This document shows positions 17,996 to 26,402 of a DNA stretch of 64,000 bases, in pieces. The notes beneath the pieces are model-generated. The model ran no database searches and had not been told where the DNA came from. It worked only from the letters and a program-made list of their open reading frames with translations. Position numbers and translations under genes: made by a program. This DNA is from Myroides pelagicus (GTDB taxonomy: Bacteria; Bacteroidota; Bacteroidia; Flavobacteriales; Flavobacteriaceae): positions 1 to 64,000 of the forward strand of contig NZ_WMJY01000013.1 in assembly GCF_009711055.1 (NCBI RefSeq), written 5' to 3'. Each line of letters opens with the position of its first letter. The first letter of the stretch is position 1.

Positions 17996-19078
17996 ATGTT
18001 CCCCACCTTACTACTACTATTTACTTTATTGCTGATTGCCTATAGCTACCAAAAACAGAAGAAAGAAGTTGACTTTCGAATGCTTTTATTGGCTGCTATT
18101 TTAACGCTCAATGGTGCGTTGATGTATTTGGCAGTCTCCTTTGGCCTGCAAGATGAATTTGCCTTGGGGCTGGTATTCAGTTTTTTTAGCGGAGGATTGT
18201 TGGTGTATTTAATCAAAGGAAGGGCAAAGTATTTGTTTGTTCACTTGTACGCGGCAGTGCTTTTAACCTTTTTGTACGTCTTGGCTTATTTGTCGAGCTT
18301 CGATATAGAGCAAGTCAACAAAATAGGGTTAATTACTACAGGAGTCATGAATATTAGCTATGCTAGTTACGGCTATGTTTTGTTGAGCAGGAGTAGTCTA
18401 AAGGGTAGCTATCGCTTATTGCCTACCTTTTATATCGTATCTCAGTTTGTCAATTCGTTTTTGGGCGTCTCGTTTATGTTCTTATCAGTCGAATTACTCT
18501 CACATATTACCATTTACTCCGTTCATATCCTTGTTGTATTATTTGTGTCACTTCTAATTTATATCCTGAATGTTGTAAGAGAAGTAAAATCGAGTGATTT
18601 AACGACAGATAATGGCAAAGAGGTGGGTCATTTGCAAAGAGGTGGGCAGGAGAAACAAAAGCAAGGAGAAAGAGAATTAAAAATCGTAGAAATAATACCG
18701 GTAGTATCATCGGCTTTACCGTCTAAATTAACAGGTGAAAAAAGCGATGAAAATATACGAAGGGCCTTATGGGAGAAAGTTATTGAACCACAATTATATT
18801 TAATACAAGGATTAACCCTAGCGAGAATTGCCACGGATGTAGGATTAAACCAAACGGAGTTGCGCGCCTTTTTTGCGCGAAGTGAAGCGGCAACTTTTAG
18901 TAATTACATCAATCGTTTTCGCATCGAGCACGCGGTTAATTTAATCAAAGCAGAAGATGAAAGTGCACTAAGCGTTGAGCGTTTAGCAGAGGCTAGCGGG
19001 TTTAAAAGTCGCACATCTTTTTATCGAGCCTTTGTCCATGTGATGGGGTTTGCTCCCTCGGAAATGATGGAGAATTAG
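17996..19078 (+). CDS. Membrane-anchored AraC-type transcriptional regulator
   Basis: Hydrophobic segments span about residues 1-200, followed by a hydrophilic linker rich in Lys, Gln and Glu and an AraC domain (about 260-358): LARIATDVGLNQTELRAFF, then VERLAEASGFKSRTSFYRAF and PSEMMEN. The second helix-turn-helix is canonical. It is the second gene of a regulator pair and the last gene before the surface-protein run. The first five residues start directly in the membrane, so no separate signal peptide is expected. Confidence 0.85.
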   Translation: MFPTLLLLFTLLLIAYSYQKQKKEVDFRMLLLAAILTLNGALMYLAVSFGLQDEFALGLVFSFFSGGLLVYLIKGRAKYLFVHLYAAVLLTFLYVLAYLSSFDIEQVNKIGLITTGVMNISYASYGYVLLSRSSLKGSYRLLPTFYIVSQFVNSFLGVSFMFLSVELLSHITIYSVHILVVLFVSLLIYILNVVREVKSSDLTTDNGKEVGHLQRGGQEKQKQGERELKIVEIIPVVSSALPSKLTGEKSDENIRRALWEKVIEPQLYLIQGLTLARIATDVGLNQTELRAFFARSEAATFSNYINRFRIEHAVNLIKAEDESALSVERLAEASGFKSRTSFYRAFVHVMGFAPSEMMEN

Positions 19079-19137
19079 GTTAGAATTATACACAACTATT
19101 TATCGCTTTATTTAAAAAGAGCGGTCTATGCCTGGGT

Positions 19138-19164
19138 AAAGGCTTAAGGTTTTCTTGAGCCTTT
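19138..19164 (+). terminator. Hairpin after the regulator pair
   Basis: An 11-bp stem (AAAGGCTTAAG with CTTGAGCCTTT, one G-U pair) closes a 5-nt GTTTT loop 59 bp after the regulator stop. There is no T-run, so termination may be partial or factor-dependent. Confidence 0.5.
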
Positions 19165-19260
19165 ATCAAAGGAGGACTAGTTCTTTTATTAAGAATAAAG
19201 ACGGTTGGTAATTAGTAAGTTAGAATAAAAAAAGAGAATAACAGATGTTTCATTTTCATT

Positions 19261-19325
19261 TGTTAAAATACGTTGCAAAACATTACTAATGGTATGCTAC
19301 AAGGGTTTTGTAACGATGTTTAACA
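19261..19325. promoter_or_regulatory. Large imperfect dyad TGTTAAA...TTTAACA, candidate operator
   Basis: Arms at 19261-19281 and 19305-19325 are inverted copies matching at 17 of 21 positions, with a 23-nt centre. The outer TGTTAAA/TTTAACA core is shared with the dyads at 14836 and 16748. It lies about 140 bp upstream of the first fibre gene. Confidence 0.45.
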
Positions 19326-19394
19326 TGGTGAGAATTTACTTTTATGTAAAAATATAACTATATAAAGAGTTAGTAGTTTTTAGTATACACTTAC

Positions 19395-19435
19395 CAAAGG
19401 GTTTGCGATTGTGAATCACAATTGAGAACCTTTTG
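19395..19435 (+). promoter_or_regulatory. Nested hairpin in the 5' leader of the first fibre gene
   Basis: An outer 9-bp stem (19395-19403 with 19127 offset partner at 19427-19435; CAAAGGGTT with AACCTTTTG) encloses an inner perfect stem ATTGTG/CACAAT (19408-19413, 19417-19422). It sits 33 bp before the ATG and could affect translation or mRNA stability. Confidence 0.45.
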
Positions 19436-19467
19436 AAAACTACACCTAACAAATTGAATTAAAAAGT

Positions 19468-22400
19468 ATGAAAAAAAGATTACTATCAGTTGCATTGTTA
19501 ATGGGTGGATCGATCGCAGCCTATTCTCAAGTGGGAATAGGTACTGTAAAGCCTAACAAGTCAGCTGAGTTGACAATCGAGTCTAGCAAAAGAGGGGTGT
19601 TAATCCCTAGACTTGGGTTAACCGGCTATCAGGACAGAACGACCATCGTTAATTTCCCTACCAATGGAATTAATAGTTTGCTAGTATTCAATACAGCGAC
19701 TGTAGAAGAAAAAGGAAAAGAGAAAGGTTTAACACCTGGTTTTTACTATTGGTTTATCGATCAGTGGGTAAGAATCCCGAATGAAAAGGATATTCCTCAG
19801 ATCGTTATTAACGAGTACAAAACTATTTTTGGAAATACCAATGTAGTAGAGCAAATTCAAAACATTGTAAATACTACACAAGGTAATGTAGTATATGAAG
19901 GAGATAAGTTTTACCACATCAATAAAGAAGGTGAAAAAGTAGAAATAAAAGATAAAGTTACCTCTATAGCTTATGAAGAAGCTTCAGGTGACTATATCTA
20001 TTACAATGAGAAGGCAGTAGATCGCAATGGTGAAATTATTGGACAAGGTGTTCGTATCAAAATAAAAGAAACGGTTATCAATAAATTTGGTGATATTATC
20101 AACAACAAGAATGTTCAAAAATTTATTACTGATTACCTAGATGGTACCTATGTAGGTGGAAATGTTTACTATGACGGAACATCATTTACTTATATTACCA
20201 AAGAAGGAGAAACTAAAAATATCACCATTAAGGATATTGTTCAAGGTAATGAGAGTCAGACTCAGATAATCACCGTAGATAAAAAACAATACTATGTTTC
20301 TGAGGAATACTTAATAGCTAATAATGGAGTAGTTCCAACAAATGTTGACCCTAAGAATTTACCAGCGGGAATTTATGCTATAGATGTAGTAGGCGGTGTG
20401 GTAAATAACTTTGAGGAGATCGTAAATAACGGACCAATCCAAGTAGATGGTCGCACTTATCCTACAGTGAATGACTATATCACTTATTTAACAGAGAGTA
20501 CAGGAGGATTTACTAAGATTGTATATGATCAAAAAACGGGAGATGTTATTTTCCAAGAGTGGAATGAAACAACTCAAAAGTTCGAGAATGTAGATAACGC
20601 TAAGTTTAGTACGATCGTTAAAGATAACGAGACTCTAACTGTGTTAGTAGACAATGGTGATGGAACATTGTCATATACAGATGAAAAAGGAAAAACTGTC
20701 ACTTTTGATAGTAATAAAACAAACGTTGAAGTTACAGATAGTGTTTATACTTTCAAAAATGGTAAAGGTGAAGTAATTGCCATAATTGACACTAAGGCAA
20801 AAGCTATTAGTTATGACAATAGTAAATCAGGTATCACTGCTGAGAACGTACAAGACGCCTTAGATCAATTAGCAGATAGTTTATTAAAAGGAGCAGGAGT
20901 TACCTTAGAAGACAAAAATGACGGAAAAGTAACTCTAGTAGCTGATAATGGTACAGTATTAGGAAGTATAGATAAATCTAAGCTAACAGAAGATGCAACA
21001 AACAAAGGTTTATTCACATTTACAAGAAATGATGGGACTGATGTTGTATTTGATGTAAATACAGTGAATGTTGCGAAGATAGCAGATGCTAATGGAAATA
21101 TTTCTTACCTATTCAAAGATTCAAAAGGAGCTACTCTGACAACAATTGATTCTACAGCTGATGTAGTTTCGAACCTAACTAAAAAAGGCGATATCTATAC
21201 AGAGATTATCAATATTTTAGAAGAGGAGACCGATAGTTTGACTCATTTAGGTAATGGTAAATACAAACACATAAGTGCTGATGAGACACCTGTAGAGTTT
21301 GATGTAAATACAGTGAATGTATCAGAGGCTAAAGATGCAGCAGGTAATGTAATAGGATATGACTTTAAAGATGCAGATGGAAATGTAATCACGACGGTTA
21401 AGACAGCTGCTAGTAATAATTATTACAACGACTCTACAACTAATCTTGGATTTACAACAGTTCAAGGCGCGATTGAAAAGTTATTAGAGAAAGTAACTAC
21501 AGTTGAAGGAACAAAAGGAGATTTAGCTTTAGCAGGAGGATTAGAGTTTACAGCAGCGACAGATGGAACGGCTAAGTTATTGGCTGATGCTGGAATTCAA
21601 ATTGCTGATAGTGGAGTTTCTACAGAAAAAATAGCTGATAATGCGGTTACTTCAGATAAATTAAATGCAGGTAAAGGAGCTGATGGACGTGTAGGTGTGG
21701 CAGGAGCTGATGGAGCGATTACTTACCAAACATTAGATTCAGTGGTTAAAGGTAATGAGACAGTAACTGTATTAGTTGAAAATACTGATGGTACTTATAC
21801 TTACTACAACGAGAAACAAATCGGTGCAGATGGTAAGCCTAAAGCAGGAGAAACAGGAGTAACGATTGATCCAAAACAAGTGTCTGTTGCATTAAATACA
21901 ACAACAAATAAATACGAGTTTAAAGACTCAAAAGGTGAGGTGATTGGTGAGATAGACGCCAATGCTAGCTCTATTGCTTTTAATAAAGATAATACTACGT
22001 TTACTAGTACTAATGTACAGGATGCTTTAGTAGAGTTGTTAAACAAAATCACTACAGTTGAAGGAACAAAAGGTTCACTAACATCAACAAGTATTTATGT
22101 AGATGGTGGAGCGAATGCTTTATTAAAAGATGCGAAACTTGATCTAAGAGGAGGTACAGTAGATGGACAGGTATTAGTTACTACAACTAAAGATGTAGTA
22201 GTAGGACAAGATGCTAATGGCGCTGATATTGTAGAATCACGTAAAGTAACAGAGTGGAAAGATCCAAAACAAGTTGTATCAAACACTTTAACAGCTAAAA
22301 ACGGTATCAATGTAGTAAATGATGCAGATGGAAATAGCGAATTCAAATTAGGAGGAGCACTGACTGAAGCAAAAACAACGATTACAACTACAGATACTAA

Positions 22401-23769
22401 TGTATTAGCGATAGAAGGACTTGATGCGGTAGAAAAAGGTAAAGTATTAGAAAATAATCTTGTTATCGCTGATAAAGATGGCGTATTGAAACAAACTTCT
22501 GCTAAGAACTTAATCGAAGATGCTGTTGAAAAAGGAGACTTAGTTGCGAAAAACTTAACCTCAGAATCTATTGTTGTAACAGGCGGAGAGAGTTCAGTAT
22601 TAAAAGATACTCAATTAGAAATAAAAGGTGGTTCATCTGAAGGACAAGTATTAGTTACTACACAGAAGGTAGATGATCAAGGAAAACCTGTTACTGATGC
22701 TGCTGGTAACCCTGTATATACTACTAAATGGGTAGATGCAGCTGGAAATACAGTGAAATCTGGACAAGGGGTAACAGTAGGTACTGATAATACGGTAAAC
22801 TTAGGAGGTAAGATTACTAATATTGGAACTACTCCAGGAGCTGTTATCGACTTAACTGATGATAAAGGTACTAAAGCAGGTGATATTGCTATTAAAGGGT
22901 TAGAGGATTTAGTAGGTAAAGATGCTACAACAGGAACTAAATTAGATACAAATACAGATAATCTTGTTATTGCTGATGCTAATGGAGTATTAAAACAAAC
23001 TTCAGCTAAGAACTTAATCGAAGATGCAGTAGGAAAAGGTGATTTAGAGGCTAAAACATTAAAAGGAGACGGTATTACCGTAACATCTGGAGCGACTGCA
23101 GGTACTGATACATCAGTAGCAAACTCTTTATTAAAAGACGTGACTTTAGGTATTGCAAAAGGAGCTGTTACCTCTGATAAGATGAGAGCAACAGTTGTTG
23201 ATCCAAATGGAGGTTCTACAAATGCAGAAGCAGGTATGGTACCAGTGGCTAACGCAGATGGAACAGTAACTTATGATAAGTTAGATGCTAAAGATGTTAT
23301 TTATACTAAACCAGCAGGAGAGGATAATGGATTAACATCTAACACAGTAGAGGGTGTAATCAACGAATTAGCAGGCAAAAAAGGAGATCTTAAAGTAGCA
23401 GGTACAATGCTAAAAGTAGATGAGAATGCTAAAGGAGCATTGCGTCACGATGCTACAATATCATTAGACCTAGCGGGAGTAAATAAGATTGTTGAGACAA
23501 ATGTTGACTATACTGCAAAGGTAGAAGATGTGATTATCCTAGCTTCAGCTACTAATGGAGACCTTACAGTGACTTTGCCAGAGGCATCAGCTAACAAAGG
23601 AAAAAAATATACCATTAAAAAACACGACACTAACGAAGATGGTTATGTAATTGTAGAAGGAAACATCATCGGGGTAGCACAAGGTAAAAAACTAGAAACA
23701 GGATTACCTTACTCGGGCTGGGACTTCGTATCAGATGGTACACAATGGCAAATCGTAAACAAATTTTAA
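19468..23769 (+). CDS. Very large secreted fibre-like surface protein with internal repeats (1433 aa)
   Basis: After a signal peptide (1-20, ending AYS) comes a short N-terminal signature, VGIGTVKPNKSAEL then SSKRGVLIPRL (about 22-50), and YYWFIDQWVRI. This is the Bacteroidota form of a tail-fibre-like N-terminal domain also seen in the next two genes. The middle is a long series of degenerate beta repeats (for example FDVNTVNV twice; GVLKQTSAKNLIEDAV twice; GQVLVTT). The C-terminus (about 1340-1433) has LTVTLPEASANKGKKYTIKK and SDGTQWQIVNKF, resembling fibre tips. No T9SS C-terminal domain is present. The composition is Thr, Asp, Gly and Val rich with almost no Cys. A multimeric adhesin or filament subunit is inferred. 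Confidence 0.75.
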   Translation: MKKRLLSVALLMGGSIAAYSQVGIGTVKPNKSAELTIESSKRGVLIPRLGLTGYQDRTTIVNFPTNGINSLLVFNTATVEEKGKEKGLTPGFYYWFIDQWVRIPNEKDIPQIVINEYKTIFGNTNVVEQIQNIVNTTQGNVVYEGDKFYHINKEGEKVEIKDKVTSIAYEEASGDYIYYNEKAVDRNGEIIGQGVRIKIKETVINKFGDIINNKNVQKFITDYLDGTYVGGNVYYDGTSFTYITKEGETKNITIKDIVQGNESQTQIITVDKKQYYVSEEYLIANNGVVPTNVDPKNLPAGIYAIDVVGGVVNNFEEIVNNGPIQVDGRTYPTVNDYITYLTESTGGFTKIVYDQKTGDVIFQEWNETTQKFENVDNAKFSTIVKDNETLTVLVDNGDGTLSYTDEKGKTVTFDSNKTNVEVTDSVYTFKNGKGEVIAIIDTKAKAISYDNSKSGITAENVQDALDQLADSLLKGAGVTLEDKNDGKVTLVADNGTVLGSIDKSKLTEDATNKGLFTFTRNDGTDVVFDVNTVNVAKIADANGNISYLFKDSKGATLTTIDSTADVVSNLTKKGDIYTEIINILEEETDSLTHLGNGKYKHISADETPVEFDVNTVNVSEAKDAAGNVIGYDFKDADGNVITTVKTAASNNYYNDSTTNLGFTTVQGAIEKLLEKVTTVEGTKGDLALAGGLEFTAATDGTAKLLADAGIQIADSGVSTEKIADNAVTSDKLNAGKGADGRVGVAGADGAITYQTLDSVVKGNETVTVLVENTDGTYTYYNEKQIGADGKPKAGETGVTIDPKQVSVALNTTTNKYEFKDSKGEVIGEIDANASSIAFNKDNTTFTSTNVQDALVELLNKITTVEGTKGSLTSTSIYVDGGANALLKDAKLDLRGGTVDGQVLVTTTKDVVVGQDANGADIVESRKVTEWKDPKQVVSNTLTAKNGINVVNDADGNSEFKLGGALTEAKTTITTTDTNVLAIEGLDAVEKGKVLENNLVIADKDGVLKQTSAKNLIEDAVEKGDLVAKNLTSESIVVTGGESSVLKDTQLEIKGGSSEGQVLVTTQKVDDQGKPVTDAAGNPVYTTKWVDAAGNTVKSGQGVTVGTDNTVNLGGKITNIGTTPGAVIDLTDDKGTKAGDIAIKGLEDLVGKDATTGTKLDTNTDNLVIADANGVLKQTSAKNLIEDAVGKGDLEAKTLKGDGITVTSGATAGTDTSVANSLLKDVTLGIAKGAVTSDKMRATVVDPNGGSTNAEAGMVPVANADGTVTYDKLDAKDVIYTKPAGEDNGLTSNTVEGVINELAGKKGDLKVAGTMLKVDENAKGALRHDATISLDLAGVNKIVETNVDYTAKVEDVIILASATNGDLTVTLPEASANKGKKYTIKKHDTNEDGYVIVEGNIIGVAQGKKLETGLPYSGWDFVSDGTQWQIVNKF
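23094..23155 (+). repeat. 62-bp near-identical repeat, copy 1
   Basis: Matches 25076-25137 with one mismatch, in a wider stretch of about 175 bp (22980-23155 against 24960-25137) that is clearly similar at DNA level. It encodes the same repeat segment, TDTSVA(N/S)SLLKDVTLGI, in two different genes. Confidence 0.85.
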
Positions 23770-23795
23770 ACACCTTACTTAATTAGAAAATCAAA

Positions 23796-26384
23796 ATGAA
23801 AAAATTAATATTATCAGCAACAGTAGCATTCACAGTTTTAGCAACTTCAAATATTCAAGCGCAACAGGGATTCGGAACCAATACACCAGATAGATCATCT
23901 GCTGTAGATATCGTTTCTTCTAAACGTGGTTTATTGATTCCTAGAATTGATATTCCCAATTTAGATCAAGCAGCGCCAGTAAAAAATCCAGCAAATGCTT
24001 TGATGGTATACAATACAGGTAGTGCAACAGCGGCTGGTTTTTACTACTGGGATGCATCTTATAACAATGGAGCAGGTAGATGGGTGCGTTTCGTATCGTC
24101 TAACTCTGGTAGTGCAGTAACTGTTACTGCAGGAACTAACGTAGCAGTGGACAAAACAACAAATGGACACGATACAGATTATAAAGTAAGTGTAAAAGGG
24201 GGTGATGCTAAAGGGCAAGTGTTAGTGACTAAGGAAGTTATTGTAGAAGGAAATCCTACTTACAGTACAGAATGGGTTAATCCACAGGATTTTATCAAAG
24301 GATCTGTAGAAGGAGTGAATGGTATCACCGCTACTATTGAAGGAGATAAAGTACAAGTAGGTTTAGGAGGAGACTTGACAAAAGCTACTGAAATCAATAC
24401 TGCAGCTGGAAACACTTTAGCCATTAATGGTCTTGAAGTATTAGATGGTACTGCTGGAAAAGAGTTTGACGCTGATTCACAAAATATTGTAATCATGGGA
24501 GCTGACGGTATCTTAAAACAAGTGACACCAAAAGCTTTATTAGAAGATGCTATTAAAGGAGGAACAGTTGAAGGAAAGGCTTTAACGTCTAAGTCGATCA
24601 CAGTTGACGCTAATGCAGCTACTTCTTTATTGAAAGATGTAAATATTGAAATTACAGCAGGAGAAAAAGATGGACAAATCTTAGTATCTACACCAAAACT
24701 TGATGACAAAGGACAACCAGTTGTTGAAAATGGAAAAACTGTTTATGAGACAAAATGGGTAGATGCTGATAAAGTAGGTGTAGAGGTAACTAACGGTATT
24801 CAAAAGATTACTGATGGTAATACTACTAAACTTGGTTTAGGAGGGGCGTTAACTGAAGCTACTACTATTACTACAGATGCAACGAATACTTTAGCCATAG
24901 ATGGTCTTACTGAGCTTGAAAAAGCAGGGGTTACTGGTAATAATGTGGTAATGGCTGATGCTAATGGTGTATTAAAACAAACATCAGCTAAGAACCTAAT
25001 CGAAGATGCTATTGATAAAGGGAAGATTGAAGCTAAAACATTAAAAGGAGAGGGTATTACTGTTACAGCTGGAGTGACTGCAGGTACTGATACATCAGTA
25101 GCAAGCTCTTTATTAAAAGACGTGACTTTAGGTATTGATGATAATGCGATTACTTCAGCTAAAATTAAAGATGGAGAAGTTAAAACTTCTGATTTAGATA
25201 CAGGTGCAGTAACACAAGATAAATTGTATGCTGGAACTAAAGATGCTAATGGAGTTGGTACTCCTGCAGCAGAAGGTACAGTACCAGTGGCGAATGCAGA
25301 TGGAACGGTAGAGTATAAAAGTGTATCAACTGCTATTGGTCAAGATTTAACGACAGATGGTAAAATCGTTATCGGTGATAATAAATCGGGGGTAGATACT
25401 TTAGCAGATGCTGTATTAGTAGCTACTAAATTAAGCATTAAAGAAGGAAGTATTACTACAACTGAGATCGCAGAAGGAACTATTGCTAATGTTGATTTAG
25501 GTTCAGGTGTTGTTTCTGCAGATAAAATGACATCATATACTGCAGAGAATGGTACAACTACTCCAGCAGCTAAAGGACAAATTCCTGTAGCAGATGGAAA
25601 AGGTGGAGTAACTTACCAACAAGTAACAGGTGAGTTATTAAATGGTAAAGCATTAACATCAGGTTCTATTTCTGTATTTGGTGGTGAGAAAGCTTTATTA
25701 GACACTACAAATATTGAAATTACAGGAGGTTCTAAAGATGGACAAGTATTGATTACTTCTAACGTACAAATGACAGATGCAGAAGGTAACCCTGTTACTG
25801 ATGCTGCTGGTAATCCTGTATATGTTACTAAATGGGTAGATGCATCTGATTTAGGAAATACAGTAACAGCATCTAATGGTTTAACTAAAACGGATAATAA
25901 TATCGCTTTAGGTGGTACAATTGATACAAATACATTATTAGCTGTAGATAATACAAAAGGAGGTTCTTTAGCAATTACTGGTTTAGAAGCGCCAACAGAT
26001 AAAAAAGCACCATTAGAAAACGTAAAAATAGGAGCAGATGGTAAGCTATACGCGGTGACTAAGGCTGAATCTACAGGTAGCATTACTATCAATAACGGTG
26101 GAAATGTTACTATCGAAGGAGATACTAATTATTCTATAAACCAAGAGGAAGTTGTAATTGAGGTTACTTTAGGAGCTACTGATACAAACCTTGCTTTGCC
26201 AGCTGTAAGTGGTACAGAAGGACAAACCATCAGTGTAAAAATCGTTAATACAGATGACAAACACTCAGGGTATTTAGTAATTAATGATGATAAAGGTGCA
26301 TACTTATCAGAAGGGTCTATGCCATTCCAAGGATGGGTTATCAAGTCTAACGGTACGAAGTGGATCGTAGTTGGACGCAACTAA
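23796..26384 (+). CDS. Secreted fibre-like surface protein with internal repeats (862 aa)
   Basis: The signal peptide (1-22, ending IQA) and signature QGFGTNTPDRSSAVDIVSSK, then RGLLIPRIDI and YYWDASYNNGAGRWVRF, match the neighbouring genes. Repeats in the middle share motifs with the 1433-aa protein: GVLKQTSAKNLIEDAI, SLLKDVTLGI and TKWVDA. The end, TNLALPAVSGTEGQTISVKI then GWVIKSNGTKWIVVGRN, is a variant of the same fibre-tip module. It starts 26 bp after the previous gene. A DNA segment nearly identical to one in the previous gene suggests recombination or recent duplication between them. No T9SS sorting domain is visible. Confidence 0.75.
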   Translation: MKKLILSATVAFTVLATSNIQAQQGFGTNTPDRSSAVDIVSSKRGLLIPRIDIPNLDQAAPVKNPANALMVYNTGSATAAGFYYWDASYNNGAGRWVRFVSSNSGSAVTVTAGTNVAVDKTTNGHDTDYKVSVKGGDAKGQVLVTKEVIVEGNPTYSTEWVNPQDFIKGSVEGVNGITATIEGDKVQVGLGGDLTKATEINTAAGNTLAINGLEVLDGTAGKEFDADSQNIVIMGADGILKQVTPKALLEDAIKGGTVEGKALTSKSITVDANAATSLLKDVNIEITAGEKDGQILVSTPKLDDKGQPVVENGKTVYETKWVDADKVGVEVTNGIQKITDGNTTKLGLGGALTEATTITTDATNTLAIDGLTELEKAGVTGNNVVMADANGVLKQTSAKNLIEDAIDKGKIEAKTLKGEGITVTAGVTAGTDTSVASSLLKDVTLGIDDNAITSAKIKDGEVKTSDLDTGAVTQDKLYAGTKDANGVGTPAAEGTVPVANADGTVEYKSVSTAIGQDLTTDGKIVIGDNKSGVDTLADAVLVATKLSIKEGSITTTEIAEGTIANVDLGSGVVSADKMTSYTAENGTTTPAAKGQIPVADGKGGVTYQQVTGELLNGKALTSGSISVFGGEKALLDTTNIEITGGSKDGQVLITSNVQMTDAEGNPVTDAAGNPVYVTKWVDASDLGNTVTASNGLTKTDNNIALGGTIDTNTLLAVDNTKGGSLAITGLEAPTDKKAPLENVKIGADGKLYAVTKAESTGSITINNGGNVTIEGDTNYSINQEEVVIEVTLGATDTNLALPAVSGTEGQTISVKIVNTDDKHSGYLVINDDKGAYLSEGSMPFQGWVIKSNGTKWIVVGRN
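25076..25137 (+). repeat. 62-bp near-identical repeat, copy 2
   Basis: Second copy of the segment at 23094-23155, one mismatch (A/G). The near-identity is out of line with the much greater divergence of most of the two genes. Confidence 0.85.
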
Positions 26385-26402
26385 TAAAAAAAGAAATCAA
26401 AG

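Larger units (their letters stand above)
19079..19467. other. Structured leader region of the surface-protein run
   Basis: This 389-bp gap holds three structures in order: a hairpin at 19138-19164, a large imperfect dyad at 19261-19325, and a nested hairpin at 19395-19435. No gene is visible. A TACTTTTA box at 19337-19344 resembles a -7 element but has no TTTG at standard spacing. Confidence 0.5.

Noticed and set aside
24260..24709. 149-aa minus-strand frame opposite the second fibre gene
   Set aside because: A shadow produced by the Thr/Asp/Val-rich repeats on the other strand; no domain or start signal.
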